A DNA stretch of 64,000 nt, taken from contig PQWQ01000010.1 in assembly GCA_002943765.1 (NCBI GenBank), positions 808,501 to 872,500 on the forward strand, read 5' to 3'. Below the pieces are notes generated by a model, which made no database searches, was not told where the DNA came from, and worked only from the letters and a program-made list of their open reading frames with translations. The position numbers and the translations under genes were made by a program. Source of the stretch: Psoroptes ovis (Eukaryota; Arthropoda; Arachnida; Sarcoptiformes; Psoroptidae). Positions 16,101 to 24,832 of the stretch are shown one piece after another; positions within the stretch are counted from its first letter, which is position 1, and each line of letters opens with the position of its first letter.

Positions 16101-18343
16101 TGATATATTCAACGACGACAATTTAATATAATTTCGAAAATCGGCAAGAATTTATCGGACAATCTAATAAAATTAAGTGCAATTCTATGCAATAAACACA
16201 CACTTATCAAAGTGTCAAAGTGTTGAATGTATCATTGAATATTCGAATATCCGATATTTAGTACAAGTTTCAATTTATTTTTTTTTTGTAAACAAATTTT
16301 GGGCCAAAATAAAACTTTGCTCATTATATTCTTATATTCACTCTACTAAACATTTTTCTAGTACCCAAGAGTACCACATGGAATAATCAAGAATAATTCA
16401 TCAATTATTTTTGGTATTCATTCATTCATTCATCAACGAGGAAAATTTCATGGAATCTAATTCAAAGGATATGACTAGAAATTCAAGAAATTTCATGCCA
16501 TTGAATGACATATTAGTTTATATTTTCTTTTCTATTTTTCTGGTCAAAGATAATATATTATAGACTATGATTAAGGCATCATAAACAAGCTTTGATTTTC
16601 GGTGAATATTCAACACAAGATTTGCATTTGTAATTTCTCGAAAAATTGAACGTGTGTGTGTGCGTGTTAAAGTGTAAATTATATACTTTGAATGTAAATG
16701 TAAATGAAGAAATTGTTGTTGTTGTTGCTTGCTTGTTCACACACATAGATTATCCATAGAAATTGTATCATTTTAAATTGTACGGAGATTATACCAAACA
16801 CACATAAACACAGAGATCTCTCATACAAAGATCTCTCCAACACTTTTTATATTAATATTTATGATTAGAAAAAGTGTAAAATGAAAAACTTTTTCTCATC
16901 AAAATATTTTAATTGAAGCAAAAAACGAAATAAACAACATGAATATCATCATCATCATCATCATAAGAAGCATATTTCAGTGATGATGTTATGGTATTTA
17001 CAAGGAAAATATCGAAGAAAATGTATACTCAATGCTTCTAAAGTGGAACAAAATATTCAAGCCTTACGAGTCTATACGAAAATACATTTAGCAAAGAATT
17101 TCAGTTTTCATTGAAATAATTATAATAAAAATAATAATCCTTTCATAGTTATATTAATACATTAAAATGACTAAAGCTATGGGAAATGATTTGAGACTAG
17201 AAGAAAGAAAGTCTTCAATATTCGTATTTGTAAGTAAGTAAGTATATGTAAAAATACAATTAAAATTCAAGTAAATTCAAATAAATAAAAGTAAATTAAA
17301 ATAGACTAAAGCATAAAAGGGTTAAATTCTCATTTAAATAATGATTAGTACATATGATCCAATGATTAAAGCAAGAATATGGACCAAATAATATAAAAAT
17401 AAATTAAAACACGCAAAACATAAATAATTTTTTTTTTTAGAATTATTTTAAAAAATTTTGAAAAGGATATGGATTCGATATCATACGAAGACAAACATTT
17501 CGTGGAAATGTTTGCTGTTCGAATATAAACAAACAAATTGGTGCATATTGACCAAATGGATTACTGTCGTTGCTGTTGTTGGTATTGGTATTGTTGATGT
17601 TTGAATTGTATGAATTATCATTAGTTGAATTATTTCGTTGTTGTTGTTGTTGTGGCTGTGTTCGATGTTGATGATGATAATTATTATTTGAATCATCATC
17701 ATTATTTGAATTATGAAAATTCAACGATGATGAACAATAATAATAATCGGATGAACATCGGCTATTTAAATTTCGATTATTATTTGTATCATTAAATTGA
17801 TATGATTGTTGTTGTTGTTTTAAAATTGATGATGATGTCGATGATGATGCTGCTGCCGGTGGTGGTGGCGATTCAGATGATGGCTGCATTGATAATGTTC
17901 TAGAAGATGGTATCGGTAATGGTGGTGGTAACGAAATCGATGATAATTTACCACTTTTTCGTTGCTGCTGCAGATTTGATTGATCGTCATCGATCATTGT
18001 TGATTGATAATTAAGATTATTATTTGTATTATTTAAAGATATGAATGATGATGTAAAATCATGATTTGATCGATGATTCGGTTGCTCATCATCATGTTGA
18101 TTATTAACACCATTATTTTGATTCAACATCCAAAGATAATCACAAGATGTGGATTGTGATCTTTGTGGCTGTGGCTGTGGCTGAACATTTCGATGAACAT
18201 TTTTACGATCAGATTTTGATCGAATACTTTGATGTTTAGTTTTGATTTTTGCTGTTGTTGTCGACGTTGCAGCAGCTGCAGCTGCCGTAGTCGTTGACGA
18301 TGCATCAGAAATATTGACAGTGGCCTTTGCCGTTGGCGGCACA
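473..18343 (-). CDS. T-type voltage-gated calcium channel alpha-1 subunit, 5' part (N-terminus and domain I S1-S5), partial
   Basis: Pore-forming subunit of a low-voltage-activated (Cav3) plasma-membrane Ca2+ channel. Coding exons, in order on the minus strand, are 18343-17471, 1775-1524, 1164-1067, 837-797 and 606-473; the gene continues beyond position 1. All phases agree. Exon 1 encodes about 290 residues rich in S, N and Q ending in LRMISNP. Exon 2 gives S1 (WFERISMMAILLNCVTLGM), S2 and the start of S3 (WNRLDFFIVVAG). Exon 3 gives the S4 sensor with regularly spaced arginines (TVRVLRPLRAINR). Exon 4 gives MRILVMLLLDTLP, and exon 5 gives S5 and the start of the pore loop (FGIIGVQLWAGLLRQRCF). 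These segments match the Cav3 family much better than Cav1, Cav2 or NALCN. The start of exon 1 is placed after a TTTTAG acceptor at 18345-18344, because the in-frame ATG at 18372 lies in the apparent intron. Introns 2-4 are GT-AG and short; intron 1 is AT-AC (listed separately). The gene assignment is firm; the true N-terminus is not. Confidence 0.88.
2493..2578 (+). repeat. Mariner-type mini-MITE, subfamily B (copy 1)
   Basis: Terminal inverted repeats of the form ATCAGGTTGTCCG / CGGACAACCTGAT, with TA at each end. The interior is the asymmetric subfamily B sequence (TTTTCATCAAGCAACTCTAT ... AAGCGGAATAAAC). Confidence 0.85.
3653..3734 (+). repeat. Mariner-type mini-MITE, subfamily A (copy 2)
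   Basis: ATTAGGTTGTCCG ... CGGACAACCTAAT ends. The interior GCCGATTATATTGTAGGG ... AAAATCGGCAAG makes arms of almost 40 bp, so the whole copy folds as one hairpin. Confidence 0.88.
3996..4012. repeat. CT microsatellite
   Basis: An uninterrupted CT run about 55 bp before the AC repeat. Confidence 0.85.
4067..4103. repeat. AC microsatellite
   Basis: About 18 uninterrupted AC units inside the channel intron. Confidence 0.95.
4465..4562 (-). repeat. Mariner-type mini-MITE, subfamily A, with duplicated end (copy 3)
   Basis: Reverse-orientation A copy. The left end carries TTGTCCG twice (GGTTGTCCGAATTAGAATGTCCGA region, 4468-4492), which makes this copy about 14 bp longer than its relatives. Confidence 0.85.
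4777..4862 (-). repeat. Mariner-type mini-MITE, subfamily A (copy 4)
   Basis: TATTAGATTGTCCG ... CGGACAACCTAATA ends. Interior in reverse orientation (GCCAATTTTCCAATGATT ... TATAATCGGC). Confidence 0.87.
5749..5857. repeat. Long imperfect hairpin with 22-bp perfect inner arms
   Basis: Positions 5773-5794 and 5818-5839 are perfect 22-bp inverted complements around a 23-nt spacer. A second pair (AAATTTCATC at 5749-5758, GATGAAATTT at 5848-5857) extends the stem. It has no MITE-type ends. It could be a structured RNA or a small palindrome; the class is unknown. Confidence 0.7.
7619..7703 (+). repeat. Mariner-type mini-MITE, subfamily A (copy 5)
   Basis: TATTAGGTTGTCCG left end and CGGACAATCTAAAT right end. 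Interior CTGCCGATCATATCGTAG ... AAAATCGGCAAG. Confidence 0.86.
8388..8548. mobile_element. piggyBac-like MITE (161 bp, TTAA target site)
   Basis: Begins TTAACCCTTAGAACTCGA and ends TCGAGTTTTAAGGGTTAA, an 18-bp terminal inverted repeat with one mismatch, bounded by TTAA on both sides as in piggyBac-superfamily insertions. The interior is less AT-rich than its surroundings, has no ORF, and carries a small subterminal hairpin (GGTGAG ... CTCACC). It is the only copy I see in the window. Confidence 0.78.
9498..9590. repeat. 17-bp minisatellite
   Basis: About four to five tandem units of the form ATGATTTGATGATGATA in the channel intron, grading into GAT-rich sequence on both sides. Confidence 0.85.
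10735..10819 (-). repeat. Mariner-type mini-MITE, subfamily A, mixed ends (copy 6)
   Basis: The left end is of the GGCTGTCCCATAAG type and the right end of the GCGGACAACCCAATA type, so the two TIR variants occur in one copy. Reverse-orientation A interior. Confidence 0.85.
11743..11826 (+). repeat. Mariner-type mini-MITE, subfamily B (copy 7)
   Basis: TATCAAGTTGTCCGG start and TCGGACAATCTAAT end around a subfamily B interior (TTTTCATGAGCAACTCTATT). Confidence 0.83.
11869..11951 (+). repeat. Mariner-type mini-MITE, subfamily C (copy 8)
   Basis: TATTAGGTTGTCCCATAAG / CTTATGGGACAATCTGATA ends with a different T/A-rich interior (TTTTTTGAATGAAGAAAAAT). Lies 42 bp after copy 7. Confidence 0.85.
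12321..12406 (-). repeat. Mariner-type mini-MITE, subfamily A (copy 9)
   Basis: TATTAAGTTGTCCGATAAG start and TTAGGACAACCTAAAATA end. Reverse-orientation A interior with ACGATATATTCGAC. Confidence 0.84.
12453..12546 (+). repeat. Mariner-type mini-MITE, subfamily B, degraded (copy 10)
   Basis: TATTTGGGTTGTCCG start, subfamily B interior (CATTGAACAACTCTATT), and a degraded right end (TTAGGACAATTTCGG). The boundaries are approximate. Confidence 0.7.
12668..12752 (-). repeat. Mariner-type mini-MITE, subfamily A (copy 11)
   Basis: TATTAGGCTGTCCGAAAAG start and CGGACAACCAAATA end. Reverse-orientation A interior (ACGATATAACCGGC). Confidence 0.86.
13203..13289 (+). repeat. Mariner-type mini-MITE, subfamily A (copy 12)
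   Basis: GTTAGGTTGTCCGCAAAG start and CGGACAACCTAATA end. Interior TACCGGTTATATCGTTG ... AATCGGC. Confidence 0.86.
14796..14879 (-). repeat. Mariner-type mini-MITE, subfamily A (copy 13)
   Basis: TATTAGGTTGTCCGAAAAG start and CCGGACACACTAATA end. Reverse-orientation A interior (CCGATATAACCGGC). Confidence 0.86.
15944..16029 (+). repeat. Mariner-type mini-MITE, subfamily B (copy 14)
   Basis: TATTAGGTTGTCCGG ... TCGGACAACCTAATA around a well-preserved B interior (TTTTCATGAACAATTCTATT). Confidence 0.87.
16137..16169 (+). repeat. Truncated mariner-type mini-MITE, right part only (copy 15)
   Basis: Only the right arm of an A copy is present (AAAATCGGCAAGAATTTATC then GGACAATCTAATA). No matching left end occurs within 100 bp. 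Confidence 0.75.
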
Positions 18344-19837
18344 CTAAAACAACAATCATTTTCATTGTTCATTGTGTGTTTGGTGTGTTTGATGTTGTTA
18401 TTCGATTATTTTTGATGATGATGATGAATAATTTCTTTGAAAAAATGATTTAAATTCGAATTTAAATGACATTATTATAATCATAATCATTGATTTATTC
18501 ATAATTTTCAATATTATACTTCTTAGCAATAATTGTAATAATAATAGTAACGATAATAATTTACATATGAATATACATGAATTTTCAATAATTTTTACAT
18601 GATCATCATCATCATCATTATTATTCATGTTTAAATTCTATTTAAAATTGTTCTTCAATTGTGTTGCTTCTTATTAATGCTGTTTGGCTTGCTGAGTCTT
18701 TGATATAATATACAGCGAGGAAAATCAATCGATAATCATTGATGATGATGATCATGATGATCATTGATGATGATGAGTGGATTGAATTGTTTGAATTTTT
18801 TAAAATTTTAAAATTTCAAATCTTTCAGATGTCAATAAACAATTGTTTGAACGATTGAAACACATGTAAAATGTAGAATTCTTAAATGAACAAAGACACA
18901 AATACAATTGCACCGAAAGACACACATGTAAATATATTTATTTGAAGATTTGGAAGAAAACAAAGAAGATATTGATTGAAATATATAAGGAAAAGATGTT
19001 TTATTATTCTTACGCCGAAGACATTGAGAAGTGAAATAATCGAGTGAAAAATGAATTTGAAATAATGGAAATCTGAATAATATTTTCCGAAGATGTTTTT
19101 TGGTGAAAAAAAAAACTTTTAAACAAACATCCATTTCCCGTTTTCAAATCACATCACATAAATCAAGAGGCATGGACCTTGCATAGATGCAAACATTTTT
19201 TTACAGTCCACAATTTGTCACCATTGAATTATGAATCATTGATTCATATTCATTCACAAATTCATACATTCATATACATTCATACATTCACAATCAAATC
19301 ATTTTGACACTTGAACAAATGAAAATACACAAATTGCACCATAAAATAGCACCAAGAATTGTTGAAAATTTGAATACATTTGACACACAAACACACAAAT
19401 CAAAAAACACAGAAATCAAAGCAGAACAATCAGACAATTATATTCAATTGTGTGTGTGGAATCGTGTGTATGGAAATCGTCTTTGCGAATTCAAAAATTG
19501 CACAAATCAACTTTGAAGGATTCGAGTTCAGATGAATCAAACGAAAATTGGCTTGGAAAATTTAGATTGACCAAATGAAGACAGCTCTAATAATGATAAT
19601 ATCTATTATTTGACCAGCAAAACAACACAAATGAAAATGAACAGAATGAATGGAAAATGATCATTAAAAATATGAAATTGAGATGCAAAAACATATTCAT
19701 TCATTCATTCATATATGTGAATGTCAAATTGATTCATAAAAAATGAAATATATATTTTTCATGGTTGAAATGATAATAATAATGAATGAACAATAAAACA
19801 AGACTATAGTCTTTATAAAGAAAAAATATCCACTTAC

Positions 19838-19923
19838 CCATTCGGTATCGATTGAATCGATTCATATATGACCAAAAACTGATCATTATTTGTTAGTTGT
19901 TCTTGGAGTTGTATACACACCAT
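19838..19923 (-). CDS. Possible alternative first coding exon of the T-type channel
   Basis: An ATG at 19923 opens 28 codons (beginning MVCIQLQEQL, ending SIQSIPN) that run to a strong donor (GG followed by GTAAGT, exon end 19838). An in-frame TGA lies three codons upstream of the ATG. The exon ends in phase 2, which is what the acceptor at 18343 needs; the join would read PNGVPPTAK. The composition is protein-like, but I know of no conserved counterpart, and it could also be part of a 5' UTR exon. Confidence 0.35.
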
Positions 19924-20776
19924 GTATAATCATTTTTTTTAATGATGATGTTGATGACGATGATGATGATGATGATTATTTGTACTTGAATATCCTTGAA
20001 AATTGTTGTTATTGTTGTTGTTGTTGTTGTTGTTGGATGAAGATGATGGAGTCATTGATTGAATGAATTATTTGAATCTGTGTAATTTTTTACAAAGGAA
20101 TGAGAAATGAATAAATTGAAAATTAGAACAAGATTATTATTATTATTTGCTAATCGAATATAATTCGAGTAAAATATCATAAATCTATTTGATCTTTCAT
20201 TCAAAAAAAAAAGCAAGCCAGAATCAATGTAAAAATATGTTTGAAAAATTTTGGAAAATTGAATTGAATTCCAAGGATTCTCATTCATTGATTCATTTAT
20301 TCATTTATTTATCTATTTATCCATTTATTTGGTCAACTATCTTTGATATCTTGGATTCTTGGTCACGGCTGCCATAGGTATTCATTCAAGAAAATTCATT
20401 CAGCAAAATTCATTCATAAAAAAATATTAAATAAAATGAATGAATGAATGAATCACATTGATTGATTAGATAGATATCAGAGATATTCAGATATCATTTC
20501 ATAGAAAAAGATATGGAAGAAAAATAATGAAATATTTTGAAATATAATCGATAAGATAATAATAATGGAAAATGATCGTTTCATTTCATTTTTTTGAATG
20601 AATCTTTTGAATAAATGAAATTTTTGAATGAAAAATGACCGAAAATCATTTTTGGAGAAAAAAAAATCTGGAAATTCAAAGGAAATTTTCTGGTTTTTCC
20701 TTGCTGGAAACGAAAGAGATTTTCGACCAAAGATAATTTGACAACTGATTTACCGTCGTTTATATGGTTTGCTTTG

Positions 20777-20860
20777 TAATAGGTTGCCCGAAAAGTTCAT
20801 TCCGTTTAATCAATAGCTTTACTCATGAAAATCGTTCAGAACTTTCCGGACAAGCTAATA
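20777..20860 (-). repeat. Mariner-type mini-MITE, subfamily B (copy 16)
   Basis: TAATAGGTTGCCCGAAAAGT start and CCGGACAAGCTAATA end. Reverse-orientation B interior (TCATTCCGTTTAATCAATAG). Confidence 0.83.
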
Positions 20861-21438
20861 TTTCGGCTAAAATACTTTTGATAGAGAGTAAACAAATATC
20901 TCCGCGAAGATATCTCCGGTGTACAAAATTCATATCTCTGCGTACGGAAAAGAAATATATTGTTTGATGGCCAAAGTAAAAATGACCAAAACAACAACCG
21001 ACCCAAAACAACGAATTTTGTCGATAAAATCAAGGATATTGAAACATATTTTTCATTCAAAGAAAAATATGGGAAAAATTCATTTTTCATTTTCAATATT
21101 TTTTCGTGGCTGTCGAATGACAGTTTTTTTTTTGCCAGGCATCACACCGATAGGGCAGTGAATACTACACGCAAGCATATTTCACCGAGATAGACGAATC
21201 ACCCACACACACACACACACGCCAACACATCTTCCAATACAGATTTCTACAGGGGAAAATATTTGAAAAATTCTATAAGAATTTTTGACAAATTCAACAC
21301 TTTTTTCACACAGGATTTTTGAACAGAATTTCAGCCGATTCTTTGAAAATTCTGATTGAGAAAATTCTGTTTGAAAATAAACACTTTCAAAACGTTCAGG
21401 TTGTTCGTCCAATCCCCCCAAATTGAAAATTTGGTAAA

Positions 21439-21524
21439 TATTAGATTGTCCGAAAAGTTTTTTACCGGTTATATCGTAGAAAATTATCGTAAAAATCGGC
21501 AAGAACTTTTCAGACAACCTAATA
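21439..21524 (+). repeat. Mariner-type mini-MITE, subfamily A (copy 17)
   Basis: TATTAGATTGTCCG ... CAGACAACCTAATA ends. Interior TACCGGTTATATCGTAG. Confidence 0.86.
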
Positions 21525-23463
21525 AATAAAATAAATTCTTTGAATTTCATTGAAGAAAAAAAATATTTTTGTCAAACATCGACATTTGACATTGATTTGT
21601 GACCAAAAAAAAAAAAAAAAAAAAATTACCCAAATTTCAAACAGAGAGATCATGGTCCAATGATCATTATTTGATAATTGTATGCTTGTATTTGGTTCGT
21701 ATGTTTGTTCATGTGTTTGTTCATTTATGTTTGTATTTGTTTGTTCATGTGTTTGTTTGTTTGTTGTTCAAAACATTGATTTCGAAATGAATATTTTACA
21801 TTATTGAACATTTCAATAGATTTCAACATTGAAAAAATGAACAAATACACAAAATTGTTTAACAAATATTAGATTTGACAACATTTTTTCGCTGACAAAC
21901 GGAAATTTAATTGTTTTTTCCAGAGTCCGTTTAATAAATAAATAAATAAACATTATTATTCGCGTATTGATTTTCCTAAATGCTTCAATTCAAATAGAAT
22001 TGAATTGAATTGAATTGAATTCAATTGAATTCAATTGAAATGAACTGAGATTTTTTTGTTTTTGTTTTGTTTTCATTGAAATTCCTTGAAAATTCTGATC
22101 GATTTCAAATCGAAATCGATATGATGATAATTCATTTGTAATTTTCAAAGAATTGAATTTTAAGAATGAATTCAAACGGAAAAATGAATGAATGAATCAG
22201 AAAAACATTTGAATGTTTTAATGTTTATGGACAATGTTTATTTATGATGATCATCATTGATGATGATGATGATGATCGAACATTATTTAATATGCGATTT
22301 AAAAATGGATACAATCAAAACCAACAGCCAAATGAACAGCTACAGATAATCATTGGTTGAAAATACAATTAATAATAATAATAATAACTTTCTCTTATTC
22401 TGTTTCAATATTCTTTGAATTATTATAAGAATTTTTATTCAAGATTTTGTCTGGTATTTTTGTTTTATTTATTCTGTATATCAGAATTATTATTATTATA
22501 AGCTAAGCTATAATCAATGATAATAATTTCAAAATTATTATAATAATTCAAATTACATTTGGCTTACAAATGATTTGTTTTGGTTTGTTGTTTTTTTTTT
22601 TTTTTGGATGAATTTCATTTATTTATTTATTTACTTTATTTTCTTCTTCTTCTTTCTCATAACCAAAATTACAAATTACAAAAGTGGAAAAAAAATCTGT
22701 TTCACTTTTTGTTTATTCTGGTTTATTTTGGAATTTGGATAAATAAATAAATAAATAAATGAATTTCTGGTTGGTTTTCAGAAATTCAAACATACACAAT
22801 TGAATAATAATAAAAGCCATTCATTCATTCATTCATTCATTCGTTTGTTCATTTATTAGCATTATTTCGATCAAATCATGGTGAAATTCTGTGAAAATTG
22901 TTAAAGAAATTCTTCCGAAGAGAATTTTCACTTAAAGAATTCGGCAAGAATTTTTCAAGATTTCCATGAAAATCTGTGTGAAAAAGAGAGCCTACGGAAG
23001 ATCTGTGAAAGATATGCGATATGAGATCTGTGGCTAATAATAACACGGTTGCTTGCTTGCTTATTGCTTATTTATTCACACCAAAATGCTTGTTTTTGTT
23101 TGTTTGTGTTAGTTGCATTGATTCATCATCACCCGCACCACCACCAAATGTCTGTTTTGATTCAATTCAATTGAATTCAATTGAAGAAGAAGAAGAAGAA
23201 ACAGATTGAAAATCTTCAATTTTCGTAGAAATCTATTAGAATTTCTTATGGAAATTTTATGTGTGAGAGAAATCATCTCATGATCATGATCATCTCAACA
23301 AACAAATTCAAATTATTTTAAATTTTCAATTGAAAATTATTTTTGAATGAAATCTGTTGTTTCAACACTCTTGTATACATTAAAACAATATCAAATACAA
23401 TTCAATTCAATACAAATACGATTCAAATACAACTTATGTAAAAATTTATTTATTTTTCATTTA

Positions 23464-23552
23464 TATTAGGTTGTCCGCGAAGTTTCGAGCGATTTTCATA
23501 AACAACTCTCTCGGTGATTAAGCGTAATGAACTTTTCGGACAACCTTAAATA
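23464..23552 (+). repeat. Mariner-type mini-MITE, subfamily B (copy 18)
   Basis: TATTAGGTTGTCCGCGAAG start and CGGACAACCTTAAATA end. B interior (TTTTCATAAACAACTCTC). Confidence 0.84.
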
Positions 23553-24323
23553 TTTTTAAATGATAATATTTTCATTTATTTATTTAGTTCAAAATCAATA
23601 CTTGAACAATGTAATAATAATAATCATAATATTATTGCTATTATTAACAATAATAATAATAATGGTAATAATAATAACAACGAAACAAAACGAAAATTTA
23701 AAAATTCAATAAGAAATCAAATTCTTTTGCCAAGAAAATTAGGAGAAAAGGAAAAAATTCTTATGAAATTCTTCAGAAATTTTCAAAGATATTTTGATTT
23801 GTTCATTTGTTCATTCAATGATCTGCTCATTTTCATTCAATGATTATTTGCTATTTTGTTAATTCAATTTATTCAATCACACTCACATTCAATACACATG
23901 TATAATATAATTATTCATTCATTTAGTTTGATTTGAAGACTTAAAATTTGAAAATTTGAAAATTTTCAAATTTTTTCAAATTTTTAAATTGAATTTTTTT
24001 TCCATTCTTTGAAATAAAAAGAAAATATTGAAATAATCAAGCTATTCAATAAGAGAATATTCAATACTTGTAATAATTGCTTTTTTTCCAATGTGGTTTT
24101 TCAGTGTGTGTGTGTCTGTGTGTTGAAAAGCTAATAATAACACAATGGTTATTGTGTGAAATTCTCAATTGAATTGAATTAAATATTTGAAAATATTTTC
24201 AATTATATTCAATTATACGAAATACGAATTATTCATCATGATCATTGTGAGAAACGCAAGTAATGAAAATCATTGATTTTCAATGATTTAAATGTTTTAT
24301 TTTCAACGCAAATAAAATAAATG

Positions 24324-24408
24324 AATGGGTTGTCCCATAAGTTTTTGCCGGTTATATCGTTATAAAATCATTGTATAAATCGGCAAGAACTTATGGGACA
24401 ACCTAATA
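24324..24408 (+). repeat. Mariner-type mini-MITE, subfamily A, CCCATAAG ends (copy 19)
   Basis: GGGTTGTCCCATAAG ... CTTATGGGACAACCTAATA ends. Interior GCCGGTTATATCGT ... AATCGGCAAG. Confidence 0.87.
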
Positions 24409-24806
24409 TATTCATTTATCATTTTCAATCATTTTCTTTAAAAAAAAAAATGAAATTCTTAAGTGAATAATTTTTCAACACAGCATTTGCATTTCGTATG
24501 CAACGAATCTATTCGATAGAAAAATTAAAAAATGCTTAGAATACCGACAAATACGATTGCAATTGCCAGTCGGAATTGATTGATTTACATCACCACAAAC
24601 AGAAAAATCAAAAAATCAAAATCAAGGAAAGATTGACTTAAGAATCTGTGGAAATTCGGTGAATATTCGAGGAAAAATGTTCAGAAAATTGAATTTTCTC
24701 AATTTTCTCCGGTTTTTTTTGTGGTAATAATTGCATTATTAACTCGAATTCTGGCTTTGAAAAAATTCAATTCTTGAAATTGAAATTATTAAATAAATTT
24801 ACTTAC

Positions 24807-24832
24807 ATTGTAAGGGCCGGTTCTGTAGACAT
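24807..24832 (-). CDS. Possible alternative first coding exon of the T-type channel (distal)
   Basis: An ATG at 24832 in a favourable context (GAAAATGTC) starts MSTEPALT and reaches a perfect GTAAGT donor (exon end 24807) in phase 2, again compatible with the acceptor at 18343 (join TIVPPTAK). A 76-codon open frame at 24789-25019 crosses the same donor in another frame, so the exon could be 5' UTR or belong elsewhere. Short exons of this kind need transcript evidence. Confidence 0.3.

Larger units (their letters stand above)
1776..17470 (-). other. AT-AC (U12-type) intron of the T-type calcium channel gene, 15.7 kb
   Basis: On the minus strand the exon ends ...GAATCC and the intron begins ATATCCTTTTC (17470 to 17460), a perfect U12-class 5' splice site of the AT-AC type. 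The intron ends AAACAC at 1776 and the next exon begins ATGGTTTGAACG. Joining CC to A restores the codon CCA and the family-conserved segment SNPWFERIS, which no GT-AG pair nearby would do. A branch-site-like TTTTCATTAATT lies at 1799-1788, two mismatches from the usual U12 branch consensus, with the likely branch A at 1790, 14 nt from the splice site. I see no gene inside. The intron holds 15 mariner-type mini-MITEs, one piggyBac-like MITE, a long hairpin and microsatellites, otherwise AT-rich low-complexity DNA. Confidence 0.85.
18344..24806. other. Intron or 5' region of the T-type channel
   Basis: AT-rich DNA between the first long channel exon and the distal candidate first exon. Apart from the candidate exon at 19838-19923 and mini-MITEs 16, 17, 18 and 19, I see only GAT- and AAT-type low-complexity sequence. 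Confidence 0.6.

Noticed and set aside
18344..18372. ATG at 18372 as the channel start codon
   Set aside because: A good acceptor (TTGTTGTTTTAG) lies just inside this frame, and two upstream candidate exons match its phase, so these first residues are more likely intron. Only cDNA can settle it.
21182..21550. 122-codon minus-strand ORF
   Set aside because: Its middle is mini-MITE copy 17 and its end a CA repeat.
22936..22960. TTCGGCAAGAATTTTTC, similar to a MITE arm
   Set aside because: The GGACAACCT end is missing and the similarity is short; likely chance.
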